From the NCBI GenBank assembly GCA_029263855.1, contig JAJUFC010000006.1, positions 1 to 64,000 on the forward strand: DNA of 64,000 nucleotides, written 5' to 3'. Of this stretch, positions 56,868 through 64,000 are shown in pieces; within the stretch, counting starts at the first letter, position 1; each line of letters starts with the position of its first letter. Both the position numbers and the translations under genes were made by a program. Source of the stretch: Candidatus Thermochlorobacteriaceae bacterium. Lineage in GTDB: Bacteria > Bacteroidota > Chlorobiia > Chlorobiales > Thermochlorobacteraceae. The notes beneath the pieces are model-generated. The model was not told the origin of the DNA and did not search any database. It saw only the letters and a program-made list of their open reading frames with translations.

Positions 56868-57449
56868 ATGATTGAAACCAAAGTTTACACCCGCGACGAA
56901 TACCTCGCGCTCGAAGAGTCCGAAAAAAAGCGTTACGAATTTTTCAACGGCGAAATTTTTGAAATAGAAATGGGCGCATCAGAACGGCATCAAATCATTT
57001 GCACTAATTTAAGCGGAGAGTTGAGATTGCTTCTCCGCGACGTCAACTGCCGCGTTTTAGCGAGCGGAATGAGAGTCCAAACGCGCGACGGCTTGGATAC
57101 CTATCCCGACATCGTAGTCGTTTGCGGCGACTCTCAATACGTCGAGCCGAAAACGGACACGGGACGCGATACGCTCACGAACCCCATCGCGATTATCGAG
57201 GTTCTTTCAAAGTCCACTCGCGGCTACGACCGAACCGACAAGTTCCAATCCTATCGCACCATTCCAACGCTTCAAGAATTTGTGACGGTTGAGCAAGACC
57301 GTGTTTTCGTCGAGCATTTCCGCAAACTGAACAACGGCGAGTGGCTCTTGCGCGAATACGCCACGCTCGATGCGTCTGTTCCGCTTGATTGCTTCGGCGT
57401 TTGGCTTTCCATCAAATCCATCTACGAAAAAACGGGCGTTGAACGATGA
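56868..57449 (+). CDS. Uma2-family (DUF820) nuclease-like protein
   Basis: 193 residues from the ATG at 56868. Restriction-endonuclease-like fold: YEFFNGEI (Glu), YPDIVVVCGD (Asp) and NPIAIIEVLSKST (Glu-x-Leu), the PD-(D/E)XK set seen in Uma2 proteins. The family is abundant in cyanobacteria and Chlorobi, and its role is unknown. Overlaps mobA by 4 bp. Confidence 0.88.
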   Translation: MIETKVYTRDEYLALEESEKKRYEFFNGEIFEIEMGASERHQIICTNLSGELRLLLRDVNCRVLASGMRVQTRDGLDTYPDIVVVCGDSQYVEPKTDTGRDTLTNPIAIIEVLSKSTRGYDRTDKFQSYRTIPTLQEFVTVEQDRVFVEHFRKLNNGEWLLREYATLDASVPLDCFGVWLSIKSIYEKTGVER

Positions 57450-58030
57450 CAGAACTTTACGGACTGGTTTTAGCAGGCGGCAAAAGCACACGCATGGGAC
57501 GCGACAAAGGCTCGATTGATTATCACGGCGTTTCGCAACGTGTTTTCGCTTCGCGCTTGCTTTCGGAATTTTGCGATGCGGTGTTCGTCTCCTGCCGTCA
57601 AGAGCAAGTTCCGACGCTTGAATCCGAACTTCAACCGCTTGTTGATACATTTGAAAATTTAGGTCCAGCGGGCGGCATTTTAACCGCACTTCACTTCAAG
57701 CCTGATGTGGCTTGGCTTGTTGTCGCCTGCGATTTACCGTTTCTCTCTCAAAGGTCGCTTCGCATGCTGATTGAAGCAAGAGACACGAGCAAAGTCGCAA
57801 CCGCTTATCAAAACCCCGACGACCATTTGCCCGAACCCTTGATTGCGATTTATGAACCACGAAGCAAAGTCGGCTTGTTAGAGGCTGTTCAAAACGAAAA
57901 AAAATGCCCGCGCAAATTTTTGCTCAATTCTGATTGCAAATTCATTTTGCCTGAAACGCCCGAAGTGATTGCCAACATCAACACGCCCGATGAATATCGC
58001 GCCGCGATTTCAAAACTCACTGCGCTTTGA
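57446..58030 (+). CDS. mobA: Molybdenum cofactor guanylyltransferase
   Basis: 194 residues. N-terminal GTP-binding loop LAGGKSTRMGRDKGSI, ACDLPFLS with the metal Asp, and the C-terminal NINTPDEY. Converts molybdopterin to MGD for enzymes of the DMSO reductase type. Other moco genes are not in the window. Overlaps the Uma2 gene by 4 bp. Confidence 0.92.
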   Translation: MTELYGLVLAGGKSTRMGRDKGSIDYHGVSQRVFASRLLSEFCDAVFVSCRQEQVPTLESELQPLVDTFENLGPAGGILTALHFKPDVAWLVVACDLPFLSQRSLRMLIEARDTSKVATAYQNPDDHLPEPLIAIYEPRSKVGLLEAVQNEKKCPRKFLLNSDCKFILPETPEVIANINTPDEYRAAISKLTAL

Positions 58031-58093
58031 TTTTGCTTGATTCTGCTTTACCTTACGCAAGTTTGGAATTGCAGAAAAAAAGGAGTAGTAACC

Positions 58094-58543
58094 ATGATGA
58101 CGCTTACCAAAATTCTCTGCCCGATTGACTTTACCCCTTGTTCAGAAAACGCCATTCGTTATGCTTGCGAATTTGCACGCACCATGAACGCCGAAGTCAT
58201 TTTTCTCAATGTGATTGAATCGCAACCCTACACGCCTGCGACGATTAGCGTCATTCCCAGCGAGTTTGAACTTGAACAAAACGCGCTCAATGAATTTTAT
58301 CGAATGCACTTCAAAGACACGCTTCGCGGCGTGAAGTCGTCCGAACAAATCGCCAAAGGTGATATTGAAAAAATGATTTTGGAGGTTGCGGAAAAAGAGA
58401 AGGTTTCGTTTATCATTCTCGGCACGCATGCACGCAAAGGGTTGGAGCGGTTGCTCAGCGGAAGCGTGGCAGAAACCATCGTTCGCGAAGCCAACTGCCC
58501 TGTGATGGTCGTCAAAATGAAAGAGCGCGAGTTTATTTCTTGA
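58094..58543 (+). CDS. Universal stress protein (UspA family)
   Basis: 149 residues from the ATG at 58094, with AGGAG 8 bp upstream; another ATG follows directly. KILCPIDFTPCSENAIRYAC, then GTHARKGLERLLSGSVAETI, which gives the G-2x-G-9x-G(S) ATP-binding pattern. Probably an ATP-binding cytoplasmic stress protein; no target indicated. 63 bp after mobA. Confidence 0.92.
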   Translation: MMTLTKILCPIDFTPCSENAIRYACEFARTMNAEVIFLNVIESQPYTPATISVIPSEFELEQNALNEFYRMHFKDTLRGVKSSEQIAKGDIEKMILEVAEKEKVSFIILGTHARKGLERLLSGSVAETIVREANCPVMVVKMKEREFIS

Positions 58544-58672
58544 AGTTTATTTCTTGATTTTATCTGCGAAACCGCCGGCTAACCTTGTGAGATATTTTAT
58601 CCTCTGCGTTCAAAATTACGCTTTAAGCCCCCACCACATTTGCTCACTTTCAAACAAATCGCTCAAAAAAAT

Positions 58673-58701
58673 TTGAGTTCAAAAACGTTTTGAGTTAAGA
58701 T
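58673..58701 (+). promoter_or_regulatory. Promoter of the UbiA/TonB operon
   Basis: TTGAGT (58673-58678), 17 bp, TAAGAT (58696-58701). A start near 58708 puts the operator just downstream. Confidence 0.5.
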
Positions 58702-58748
58702 TGCATTTTGTTAGCCGACCGACGGGTCAGTCAATTCTAACTCAAAAC
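58687..58748. repeat. Long-arm inverted repeat around the operator
   Basis: GTTTTGAGTTA (58687-58697) and TAACTCAAAAC (58738-58748) are exact 11-bp complements that bracket the palindrome at 58717. In RNA they would close a 40-base loop. Confidence 0.55.
58717..58732. promoter_or_regulatory. TetR-type operator
   Basis: GACCGAC-GG-GTCAGTC: a 7-bp inverted repeat with one mismatch, about 9-24 bases after the predicted transcript start. The spacing and the GACYGAC type arms are as in many TetR repressor sites. Confidence 0.55.
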
Positions 58749-58758
58749 AGTTTTATCC

Positions 58759-59199
58759 ATGACGTCCGAAGCCGAAATCAAATCCGTAATTCTCAATATC
58801 CTTTCAGCAAACAAAGCCATTAGCCTTGCCACAACGGGCGGCGAATACTCGCCTTGGATTCTGGGCGCATACTTCGCCTCCGAAGACCTCACGATTTACC
58901 TCTTGCTTGAAAAGTCAGGCAAAACGCTTGCCAATCTGAAAGTCAATTCCAAAGGCGCGTTGCTCATCTCTCAAAACGACGCAATGAAAGATTTTCTTCA
59001 AGCAGAGTTCGTCGCCACGCTTCTCCCTGAGTCAGAAGAAGCACGAGTGCGTGAGTTGCTTGTGGCAAAAATGCCTTGGTATCAAACCTACACGCCTTGC
59101 GCGCCTGTGCGACTTGATGTTCAAAAGTGGTTCGTCAGTTCGCTTGCGCGTCAGTGGTTTCCCGCTAAAGTTTTAGAAACGTCTCTCGTCAATGCTTAA
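58759..59199 (+). CDS. PNPOx-like (split beta-barrel) protein
   Basis: 146 residues. The 'AISLATTGGEYSPWILGAYFASEDLTIYLLLEKSGKTLANLKVN' course is that of pyridoxamine 5'-phosphate oxidase-like flavin- or haem-binding proteins, but only the N-terminal barrel is clear. No known catalytic residue can be named. First gene of the operon, with the promoter and operator in front. It ends 20 bp before the first UbiA gene. Confidence 0.75.
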   Translation: MTSEAEIKSVILNILSANKAISLATTGGEYSPWILGAYFASEDLTIYLLLEKSGKTLANLKVNSKGALLISQNDAMKDFLQAEFVATLLPESEEARVRELLVAKMPWYQTYTPCAPVRLDVQKWFVSSLARQWFPAKVLETSLVNA

Positions 59200-59219
59200 T
59201 CAAATTGGAGGATTACAAA

Positions 59220-60167
59220 ATGGAACTTGCCGTTCAATCGAAACCGACCGCTCAAACATGGTGGATTGCGTTTCGCCCGTATTCATTCACCGCATCGGTG
59301 ATTCCCGCCGTGATGGGCGGCGTCATTGCGCTCGCGATGCGCGCACAAGGACTTGTCAATTTCGAGTTCAGCATCTTGAACTTTGTCTTGTGCATCTTGG
59401 GGTGCGTGGCGATTCACATCGTAACGAATCTCGTCAATGATTACTACGACCACAAGACGGGGCTTGACAACAAAGAGAACTTCGGCGCGCTGAACATTCT
59501 GGTTCAAGGCGCGCTCACGCCGAAGCAAGTCGCAATGGGCGCGTTTGTGGCGTTTCTCGTCGCCCTTGCGATTGGCGCGTATTTCATCATTGACGCCAAA
59601 GACAATGCCAATGTGCTGATTTACCTCGTGCTTTTCGGCGCGCTTTCGGCTTACTTCTACACCGCGCCGCCGCTCTCCTTGAAATATCGCGGGCTTGGCG
59701 ACTTGCAAGTAATTCTCTCGTTTGCGACGCTGATGATTTTCGGTGCATACTTCGTTCAAGCCAAAGAGTTTTCGTGGCTTCCGATTCTTTACTCGATTCC
59801 GATTGGCTTGCTCGTCGATGACATTCTGCACATCAACAATTTGCGCGACATTCCCGCCGATTCGAAGGCGAACATCTCCACGCTCGCGATTTGGCTCGGC
59901 GAAAACGGCGCGAAGAAACTGCACTATGTCCTTTCGTTTGGCGCGTTTGTTTCGCTCTCGCTTCTCGTTTTGTTCGCGAAGCTCACGCCCTTCGCGCTTC
60001 TCGCGTTTCTTGCGCTTCCTGCCGCTGTTAAACTCTCCAAAGAAGTTCAAGCGATGACGCAACCGAATGTCGACCCGATGATTGTCGCTCGCGCCGCGCA
60101 GCTGCACGCGCAGTTCGGCGCGCTGATGATTGTCGGCTTAATCGTTGGAATTTTCGTCAAACTCTAA
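59220..60167 (+). CDS. UbiA-family prenyltransferase, MenA-like (paralogue 1)
   Basis: 315 residues with about eight membrane helices. A GGAGG site 8 bp upstream sets the ATG at 59220. The first Asp-rich motif, N73-D74-YY-D77, and the second, N206-N207-L-R209-D210-IPA-D214, are both intact and of MenA type. It should therefore be an active, Mg-dependent membrane prenyltransferase. The acceptor is unknown; the usual menaquinone genes are absent here. Followed 13 bp later by a YciI-like gene. Confidence 0.92.
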   Translation: MELAVQSKPTAQTWWIAFRPYSFTASVIPAVMGGVIALAMRAQGLVNFEFSILNFVLCILGCVAIHIVTNLVNDYYDHKTGLDNKENFGALNILVQGALTPKQVAMGAFVAFLVALAIGAYFIIDAKDNANVLIYLVLFGALSAYFYTAPPLSLKYRGLGDLQVILSFATLMIFGAYFVQAKEFSWLPILYSIPIGLLVDDILHINNLRDIPADSKANISTLAIWLGENGAKKLHYVLSFGAFVSLSLLVLFAKLTPFALLAFLALPAAVKLSKEVQAMTQPNVDPMIVARAAQLHAQFGALMIVGLIVGIFVKL

Positions 60168-60180
60168 ACCCTGCAAAACA

Positions 60181-60558
60181 ATGAAATATTTTGTGGTTCA
60201 AATGACCTGCAACGAAGGTCGCGCCCAAGACGTGATGATTCACGCGGGCGAACATATCAAATGGATGTTGGAAAACATTCCGAAAGGCTTGTTCATCGCC
60301 GCTGGTCCGTTCATCAACGAACAAGGCTTGTTTGACGACGGGCTTTGCATTATGAAAGCCGAAAGCAAAGAAGCGTTGGAAGAGATTTTGAAAACCGACC
60401 CGTTCTACAAAATGGGCATTCGCTCCTTCACGGTTCGTCAGTGGGATTATCACGTCGATGAATTTGGCTACCGCATTGACTTCCCGTCCCATCTCGCGGA
60501 GCAATGGGGCGTAACGCCAACGCCGACGAAGATGCGGTTGTCTTCTTTATTAGCCTAA
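60181..60558 (+). CDS. YciI-like protein
   Basis: 125 residues. H22 and H25 in IHAGEHIKWM, GLFIAAGPF and LKTDPFYKMGIRSFTVRQW follow the YciI ferredoxin-like (dimeric alpha/beta barrel) pattern. Some relatives are muconolactone isomerase-like or act in dechlorination. The His pair may be catalytic. A C-terminal extension of about 25 residues is unusual. Between UbiA paralogues 1 and 2. Confidence 0.85.
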   Translation: MKYFVVQMTCNEGRAQDVMIHAGEHIKWMLENIPKGLFIAAGPFINEQGLFDDGLCIMKAESKEALEEILKTDPFYKMGIRSFTVRQWDYHVDEFGYRIDFPSHLAEQWGVTPTPTKMRLSSLLA

Positions 60559-60585
60559 TTTTTTCTAACTCAATCTTTCGTGAAT

Positions 60586-61557
60586 ATGTCAGTTCGTTCG
60601 ACTGCTCAAAGTGAGAGCGTTTTCAACGGCGATGCCTTGATGTCGTATCAAGTTGCGACGCCGTCAGTCGCCTCGCCTACGCTCACCCTCTCGCCTGAAC
60701 GCGAGAAAGCCATTCGCGTGATTAAGGTTTTGCTGTTCAGTGCTTCGGTGATTCCTGCAATGGTTGTAGGTGCGATTGCCGCTCATCAAGGATATTTTAA
60801 TGCCTTGTCTTTTACGCTCGTTGCGCTTGGGCTTTTCATTGGTCAAGCGGGCGGCGATTATCTCTACTACTACGGCACAAATTTCCATACCGACCAACGC
60901 GACGCGCACACCAAAATCTTCGCAGGGTGGCGACCCTTCTTCGCCGATAAACTTTTCAAAGACGAGAAAACGCTTGTCGCGGGCATTCTCTGCCTTGCGA
61001 TTGCCGCGGTTATCGGCGGCTATTTCGTCTACAAAATCGGCTTTGAAATTCTGCTCTTCGCAATTTTGGGCGGCTTGGTCGCGATTTTCTTCACGCCGCT
61101 TATGATTCGCGGCTACAAAGAGGTCGTCATTTTCATCACCTTCGGACCGCTCTCGATGATGGGCGCGTATTATGCGTTGAATCCTTCACTCGATTTTACA
61201 ACGCTTGCCATGTCAATTCCTATCGCCTGTTTCGTAACGGTTGTCGCCTATCTCAAAGGCGCGCGCTATGAAGTTCGCGAGGAAGCGGGCAATGCGTTTG
61301 TTATCAAGCTCAACAACACGGTCATCAAGTCTCTGTTGATTGCGGGTTATGCAAGTTTAATCGTCGGCGTCGCACTTCAAGTCTTGCCAGTGCTCACACT
61401 TTTAGGCTTGCTTTCTGCACCGTTCGCGCTATCGGTTGTCAAAACAGTTGAAGCCAATCGGAGCGAAGTGCACGAATACCTTTGGGCAACCGTGCGCTCG
61501 ATTACGACGCTCATCAGTTTCGGAATGCTCACCAGTCTTGGATTTTTACTCTCATAA
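60586..61557 (+). CDS. UbiA-family protein with divergent motifs (paralogue 2)
   Basis: 323 residues from the ATG at 60586 (a GTG 6 bp upstream is possible). About eight helices in the same plan as paralogues 1 and 3. The first motif reads G-G-D91-YLYYYGTNFHTDQRD, without the Asn-Asp and spaced differently. The second, where paralogue 1 has NNLRDxxxD, reads KGARYEVREEAG with no Asp. It therefore may lack prenyl-diphosphate chemistry or use other residues. It could be a partner or binding subunit to its neighbours. N-terminal 45 residues are a longer polar leader. Confidence 0.8.
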   Translation: MSVRSTAQSESVFNGDALMSYQVATPSVASPTLTLSPEREKAIRVIKVLLFSASVIPAMVVGAIAAHQGYFNALSFTLVALGLFIGQAGGDYLYYYGTNFHTDQRDAHTKIFAGWRPFFADKLFKDEKTLVAGILCLAIAAVIGGYFVYKIGFEILLFAILGGLVAIFFTPLMIRGYKEVVIFITFGPLSMMGAYYALNPSLDFTTLAMSIPIACFVTVVAYLKGARYEVREEAGNAFVIKLNNTVIKSLLIAGYASLIVGVALQVLPVLTLLGLLSAPFALSVVKTVEANRSEVHEYLWATVRSITTLISFGMLTSLGFLLS

Positions 61558-61587
61558 TCAACCTTCAAACAGTAGGAGTATCGACAC

Positions 61588-62514
61588 ATGAACGCTTCTG
61601 CAAAACAGTTCACGCTCGCCGAACAAATCAGCATTTGGGTTAAAGCGGCACGCGCGCCTTTCCTCGTCACCAGCGCAATTCCCGTCATGTTGGGCGGCAT
61701 TATTGCCTTTGCTCATGGCTCATTTGATTGGACGCTTTTCTCTATCGCTTTCTTGGGCATTATCGCCGCACACACCGCCGCCGATTTCATCGATGATTAC
61801 TTCGATTACAAAAACGGCAACTTCGCTAACAAAGACCAACAGTTTCACGACAGCCCACTTGTTCGCGGACTCATCACCGACAAGCAAGTGTTTGTCGCGT
61901 TTCTCATTTGTATTGCGTTGGCGCTTGCATCGGGCTTATACATTTTGTTCGCCGTCGGCATGCCAATCTTGATACTCACCGCCATCGGCGCGTTCTTTGT
62001 CTTGTTTTATACCTCGCCACCGTTGCGACTTAATTTTCGCGGCTTAGGCGAAAGTTCGCTCTTCTTTGCATTCGGTCCGATGCTTGTCTTCGGCGTCTAT
62101 TTTGTGCTTACGCAGTCGTTTAATTGGTCGCCTGTTTTGGCGTCTGTTCCGATTGGCATATTCGTGATGAATGTCGGAATCGTCAGCAACATCTTTGACC
62201 ACGACGACGATGTGAAGAACGGCAAGTTTACGATGCCTGTGAAGTTAGGGCAAGCCCGCGCCGTGCAAATCCTAACTGCTATCACTGCACTTGCATATCT
62301 CTTTTTGATTGGCAGCGTCGCTTTCGGCTTTCTGCCTGTGTGGTCGCTTTTGGCGTTGCTCACTGCGCCAATGTCTTTCAAAATGGTCTCACTTGCTCGC
62401 AATTATCATGACCTTTCGCAGTATCAACCTGCGATGTCGCAAGCGATTGGCGTCGCCACATTGGGCGGACTGTTCATGGTCGTTGGCTACGGCATTTTCA
62501 TTTTGACACAGTGA
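61588..62514 (+). CDS. UbiA-family prenyltransferase (paralogue 3)
   Basis: 308 residues. AGGAG precedes the ATG. The first motif D66-FI-D69-D70-YF-D73-YKNG and the second, NIFDHDDDVKNGKFTMPVKLG, are Asp-rich and MenA-like, so activity is likely. Helix plan as in the others. It lies 30 bp after paralogue 2 and 45 bp before tetR. Acceptor unknown. Three tandem members in one operon are not seen in the standard quinone or haem routes I know. Confidence 0.9.
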   Translation: MNASAKQFTLAEQISIWVKAARAPFLVTSAIPVMLGGIIAFAHGSFDWTLFSIAFLGIIAAHTAADFIDDYFDYKNGNFANKDQQFHDSPLVRGLITDKQVFVAFLICIALALASGLYILFAVGMPILILTAIGAFFVLFYTSPPLRLNFRGLGESSLFFAFGPMLVFGVYFVLTQSFNWSPVLASVPIGIFVMNVGIVSNIFDHDDDVKNGKFTMPVKLGQARAVQILTAITALAYLFLIGSVAFGFLPVWSLLALLTAPMSFKMVSLARNYHDLSQYQPAMSQAIGVATLGGLFMVVGYGIFILTQ

Positions 62515-62559
62515 TTGGCTCTGTCTGATTTTTTCAACATCAAAAAACCAATTTTCATT

Positions 62560-63264
62560 ATGTCGCCGCAACGCTCGCGCACTGAAGAAGCTAAAGAAGC
62601 CAAACGCCAACTCTTGATTCACGCCGCGATTGAAATGTTCGCGCAAAAAGGCTTTCACGAAACCAAAATGCAAGACATCGCCGACTACGCCGCCGTCGGC
62701 AAAGGCACGCTCTACGAATACTTCGAGACGAAAGAAGATTTATTTCTTGCCGTCTATGACTCTTGGATTGACGAATACGAAGCCGATATGCTCCGTCAAT
62801 CGGAACGCGCGTTAGACCCTGTTTCCAAAGCGAGCGCGCTGATTGACACAACAGTGGAGTTTTACGAAAAGCACGCCGATCATGCCGCCATCTTGCTCGA
62901 ATTTTGGGCGCACGCCATTCGCTCGCAAAATCCGCATTTTCTCAACCGAATTCGCGAAATGAAATCGCGCCTTGCGGAACTCGGCGGAAAAGTTGCGCAA
63001 GAACTTATCAAACTCAAACTCTTCGTCGATGTCGATATCGAATCCTTCACGCGGCTTGAATTGGCGATGTCGGACGGTGTTTTTCTTCAATGGATCTTGG
63101 ACGGCAAATCTTACCCGCTTCGCGATGCCTACAAGTTCCGCCAATCGTTGATTGGTGCAGGCTTGATGACGACAGGACTTCGAAAGGTCCTTTCTCCCAA
63201 AACCGATAAACGTTTGAAGCAAGGCTTTCTTGAATCCAAAGAATCAAACAAAAAAAAGAAATGA
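62560..63264 (+). CDS. TetR-family repressor
   Basis: 234 residues from the ATG at 62560; a TTG directly after the previous stop is in frame but gives an atypical leader. N-terminal HTH at about 33-62 (DIADYAAVGKGTLYEYFETKEDL). Ligand domain 75-220 is helical, unassigned. C-terminal tail is basic (KKKK). Probably binds the operator 3.8 kb upstream and represses its own operon. Its stop overlaps the ATG of the TonB-dependent receptor (ATGA). Confidence 0.93.
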   Translation: MSPQRSRTEEAKEAKRQLLIHAAIEMFAQKGFHETKMQDIADYAAVGKGTLYEYFETKEDLFLAVYDSWIDEYEADMLRQSERALDPVSKASALIDTTVEFYEKHADHAAILLEFWAHAIRSQNPHFLNRIREMKSRLAELGGKVAQELIKLKLFVDVDIESFTRLELAMSDGVFLQWILDGKSYPLRDAYKFRQSLIGAGLMTTGLRKVLSPKTDKRLKQGFLESKESNKKKK

Positions 63265-64000
63265 AAAAGATTTATTCTCTCTTTCTCATTCTCATCGTTT
63301 TTATGAGCGTTCACGGCTATTCGCAAACCGCGACGCTCAAAGGCAAAATTACGACGTCCGAAGGCGACGTCGCCGTTGGCGTTTCCGTCTTCATCAAAGA
63401 CACGAAGTTTGGAACGGTTACGAAAGTTGATGGAACGTATCGCTTGGAAAAACTTCCCGCAGGCGCGCAAACCATCGTCGTTTCGGGCGTGGGCTACAAG
63501 CGCATCGAGCGAACGATTGGACTTTCGCCAAACGAAGAGACCACTGCGAATTTCGTTCTCGAAGTTGAAGCCGTGAAGGCGCAAGACATTGTGGTTTATG
63601 GCGCGTCGCGCCGCATGCAGAAATTGACCGAAGCCCCTGCCGCCGTCAATGTGATTACGCCTGCGGAGTTAGAGCGTGGCGCGATTCACGGACAACTCGG
63701 CAAAGTTTTAGAGCATCAACCGGGAATTGATGTAGCGCAATCGGGCGCAAACGACTTCAACATCAACACACGCGGCTTCAACAACTCCATCAATCGCCGC
63801 GTTTTAGTGCTGATTGACGGACGCGACCCCTCTACGCCACTTCTGAATTTGCAAGAATGGAACTCGCTTGCCACAACGCTTTCCGACGTTCAACAAATTG
63901 AAGTTGTGCGCGGACCTGGCTCGGCACTCTTCGGCACAAACGCTTACAACGGCGTCATTAACATTACGACCTTTGCACCGCGCGATGTTGTTGGCACTCG
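63261..64000 (+). CDS. TonB-dependent receptor (3' end outside window)
   Basis: 246 codons are in the window with no stop. A signal peptide (about 1-22, MKKIYSLFLILIVFMSVHGYS) is followed by a carboxypeptidase-regulatory-like domain (about 24-105: TLKGKITTSEG, VGVSVFIKDTKFGTVTKVDGTY, GAQTIVVSGVGYKR), a TonB-box-like VEAVKAQDIVVYG and then the plug (EVVRGPGSALFGTNAYNGVINI). Outer-membrane importer for a chelate or vitamin of unknown type. ATGA overlap with tetR implies coupled translation. The beta-barrel is beyond the edge. Confidence 0.93.
   Translation, partial: MKKIYSLFLILIVFMSVHGYSQTATLKGKITTSEGDVAVGVSVFIKDTKFGTVTKVDGTYRLEKLPAGAQTIVVSGVGYKRIERTIGLSPNEETTANFVLEVEAVKAQDIVVYGASRRMQKLTEAPAAVNVITPAELERGAIHGQLGKVLEHQPGIDVAQSGANDFNINTRGFNNSINRRVLVLIDGRDPSTPLLNLQEWNSLATTLSDVQQIEVVRGPGSALFGTNAYNGVINITTFAPRDVVGT

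Noticed and set aside
1-64000. CRISPR array, phage block or insertion sequence with transposase
   Set aside because: I saw no regular direct-repeat/spacer pattern, no cas gene and no transposase or phage structural gene.

Overview
The window reads as a bacterial chromosome segment from the Bacteroidota/Chlorobiota (FCB) side of the tree. The evidence is a PorU-type C25 peptidase and a second secreted protein, both with type IX secretion (T9SS) C-terminal sorting domains, a Bacteroidota-style TTTG-N19-TAnnTTTG promoter in front of ileS, a DksA-like protein with a degenerate zinc finger, and a separately encoded transketolase C-terminal half. Other promoters look like ordinary TTGACA/TATATT sites. 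This mix, together with the BLUF photoreceptor, suggests a Chlorobi- or Chloroherpeton-like organism more than a classical Bacteroidetes. That placement is inference; no chlorosome or photosynthesis gene is present.

Layout. 1-3.8 kb: a partial AraC-type regulator (-) and a lone RND efflux pump (+), ending at a shared terminator. 3.9-7.8 kb: dksA-like and ileS (-). 8-12.4 kb: a run of carB (N-terminal half), thiD, rsmI, panC and a membrane protein (+). 12.5-17.5 kb: a Cys-rich small protein, PorU and a BLUF protein. 17.7-20.2 kb: CCA-adding enzyme, an AIM24-like protein and a small protein. 20.3-27.2 kb (-): a compact ECF-like sigma factor, a STAS-like protein, tRNA-Ser, coaX, birA, a membrane protein, a T9SS cargo protein and an 8Fe-8S ferredoxin. 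27.3-29.8 kb: an antitoxin-like orphan and metG. 29.8-36.8 kb: ybbP/ybbA-like ABC exporter, tesA-like esterase, TPR histidine kinase, sixA and maf. 36.8-39.7 kb: an atypical SDR, transketolase C-half and rsmA. 39.7-41.3 kb: an AT-rich island with a decayed HARE-HTH gene. 41.3-50.7 kb (-): M20 amidohydrolase, lipoprotein, alpha/beta hydrolase, VWA/BatA protein, hemolysin III, SbcD, TPR protein and esterase. 50.7-53.1 kb: miaA, a STAS protein and a PAP2 phosphatase. 53.1-55.3 kb: H+-pyrophosphatase. 55.7-58.5 kb: holB, Uma2 nuclease, mobA and a universal stress protein.

58.7-64 kb holds the most unusual set of genes: one co-directional operon coding for a PNPOx-like protein, three UbiA-superfamily prenyltransferase paralogues, a YciI-like protein, a TetR repressor and the start of a TonB-dependent receptor whose ATG overlaps the repressor's stop. 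A TTGAGT-N17-TAAGAT promoter followed directly by a TetR-style palindrome precedes the first gene. I infer an autoregulated uptake-plus-membrane-prenyltransfer module of unknown substrate.

Other points to check are a swapped GVHH signature in IleRS, associated with mupirocin hyper-resistance in IleRS2 enzymes; a split CarB and an orphan transketolase half; a frameshifted HARE-HTH gene that seems to interrupt a hairpin-like site; and two cytoplasmic TPR signalling proteins that share a linker but carry different output domains.
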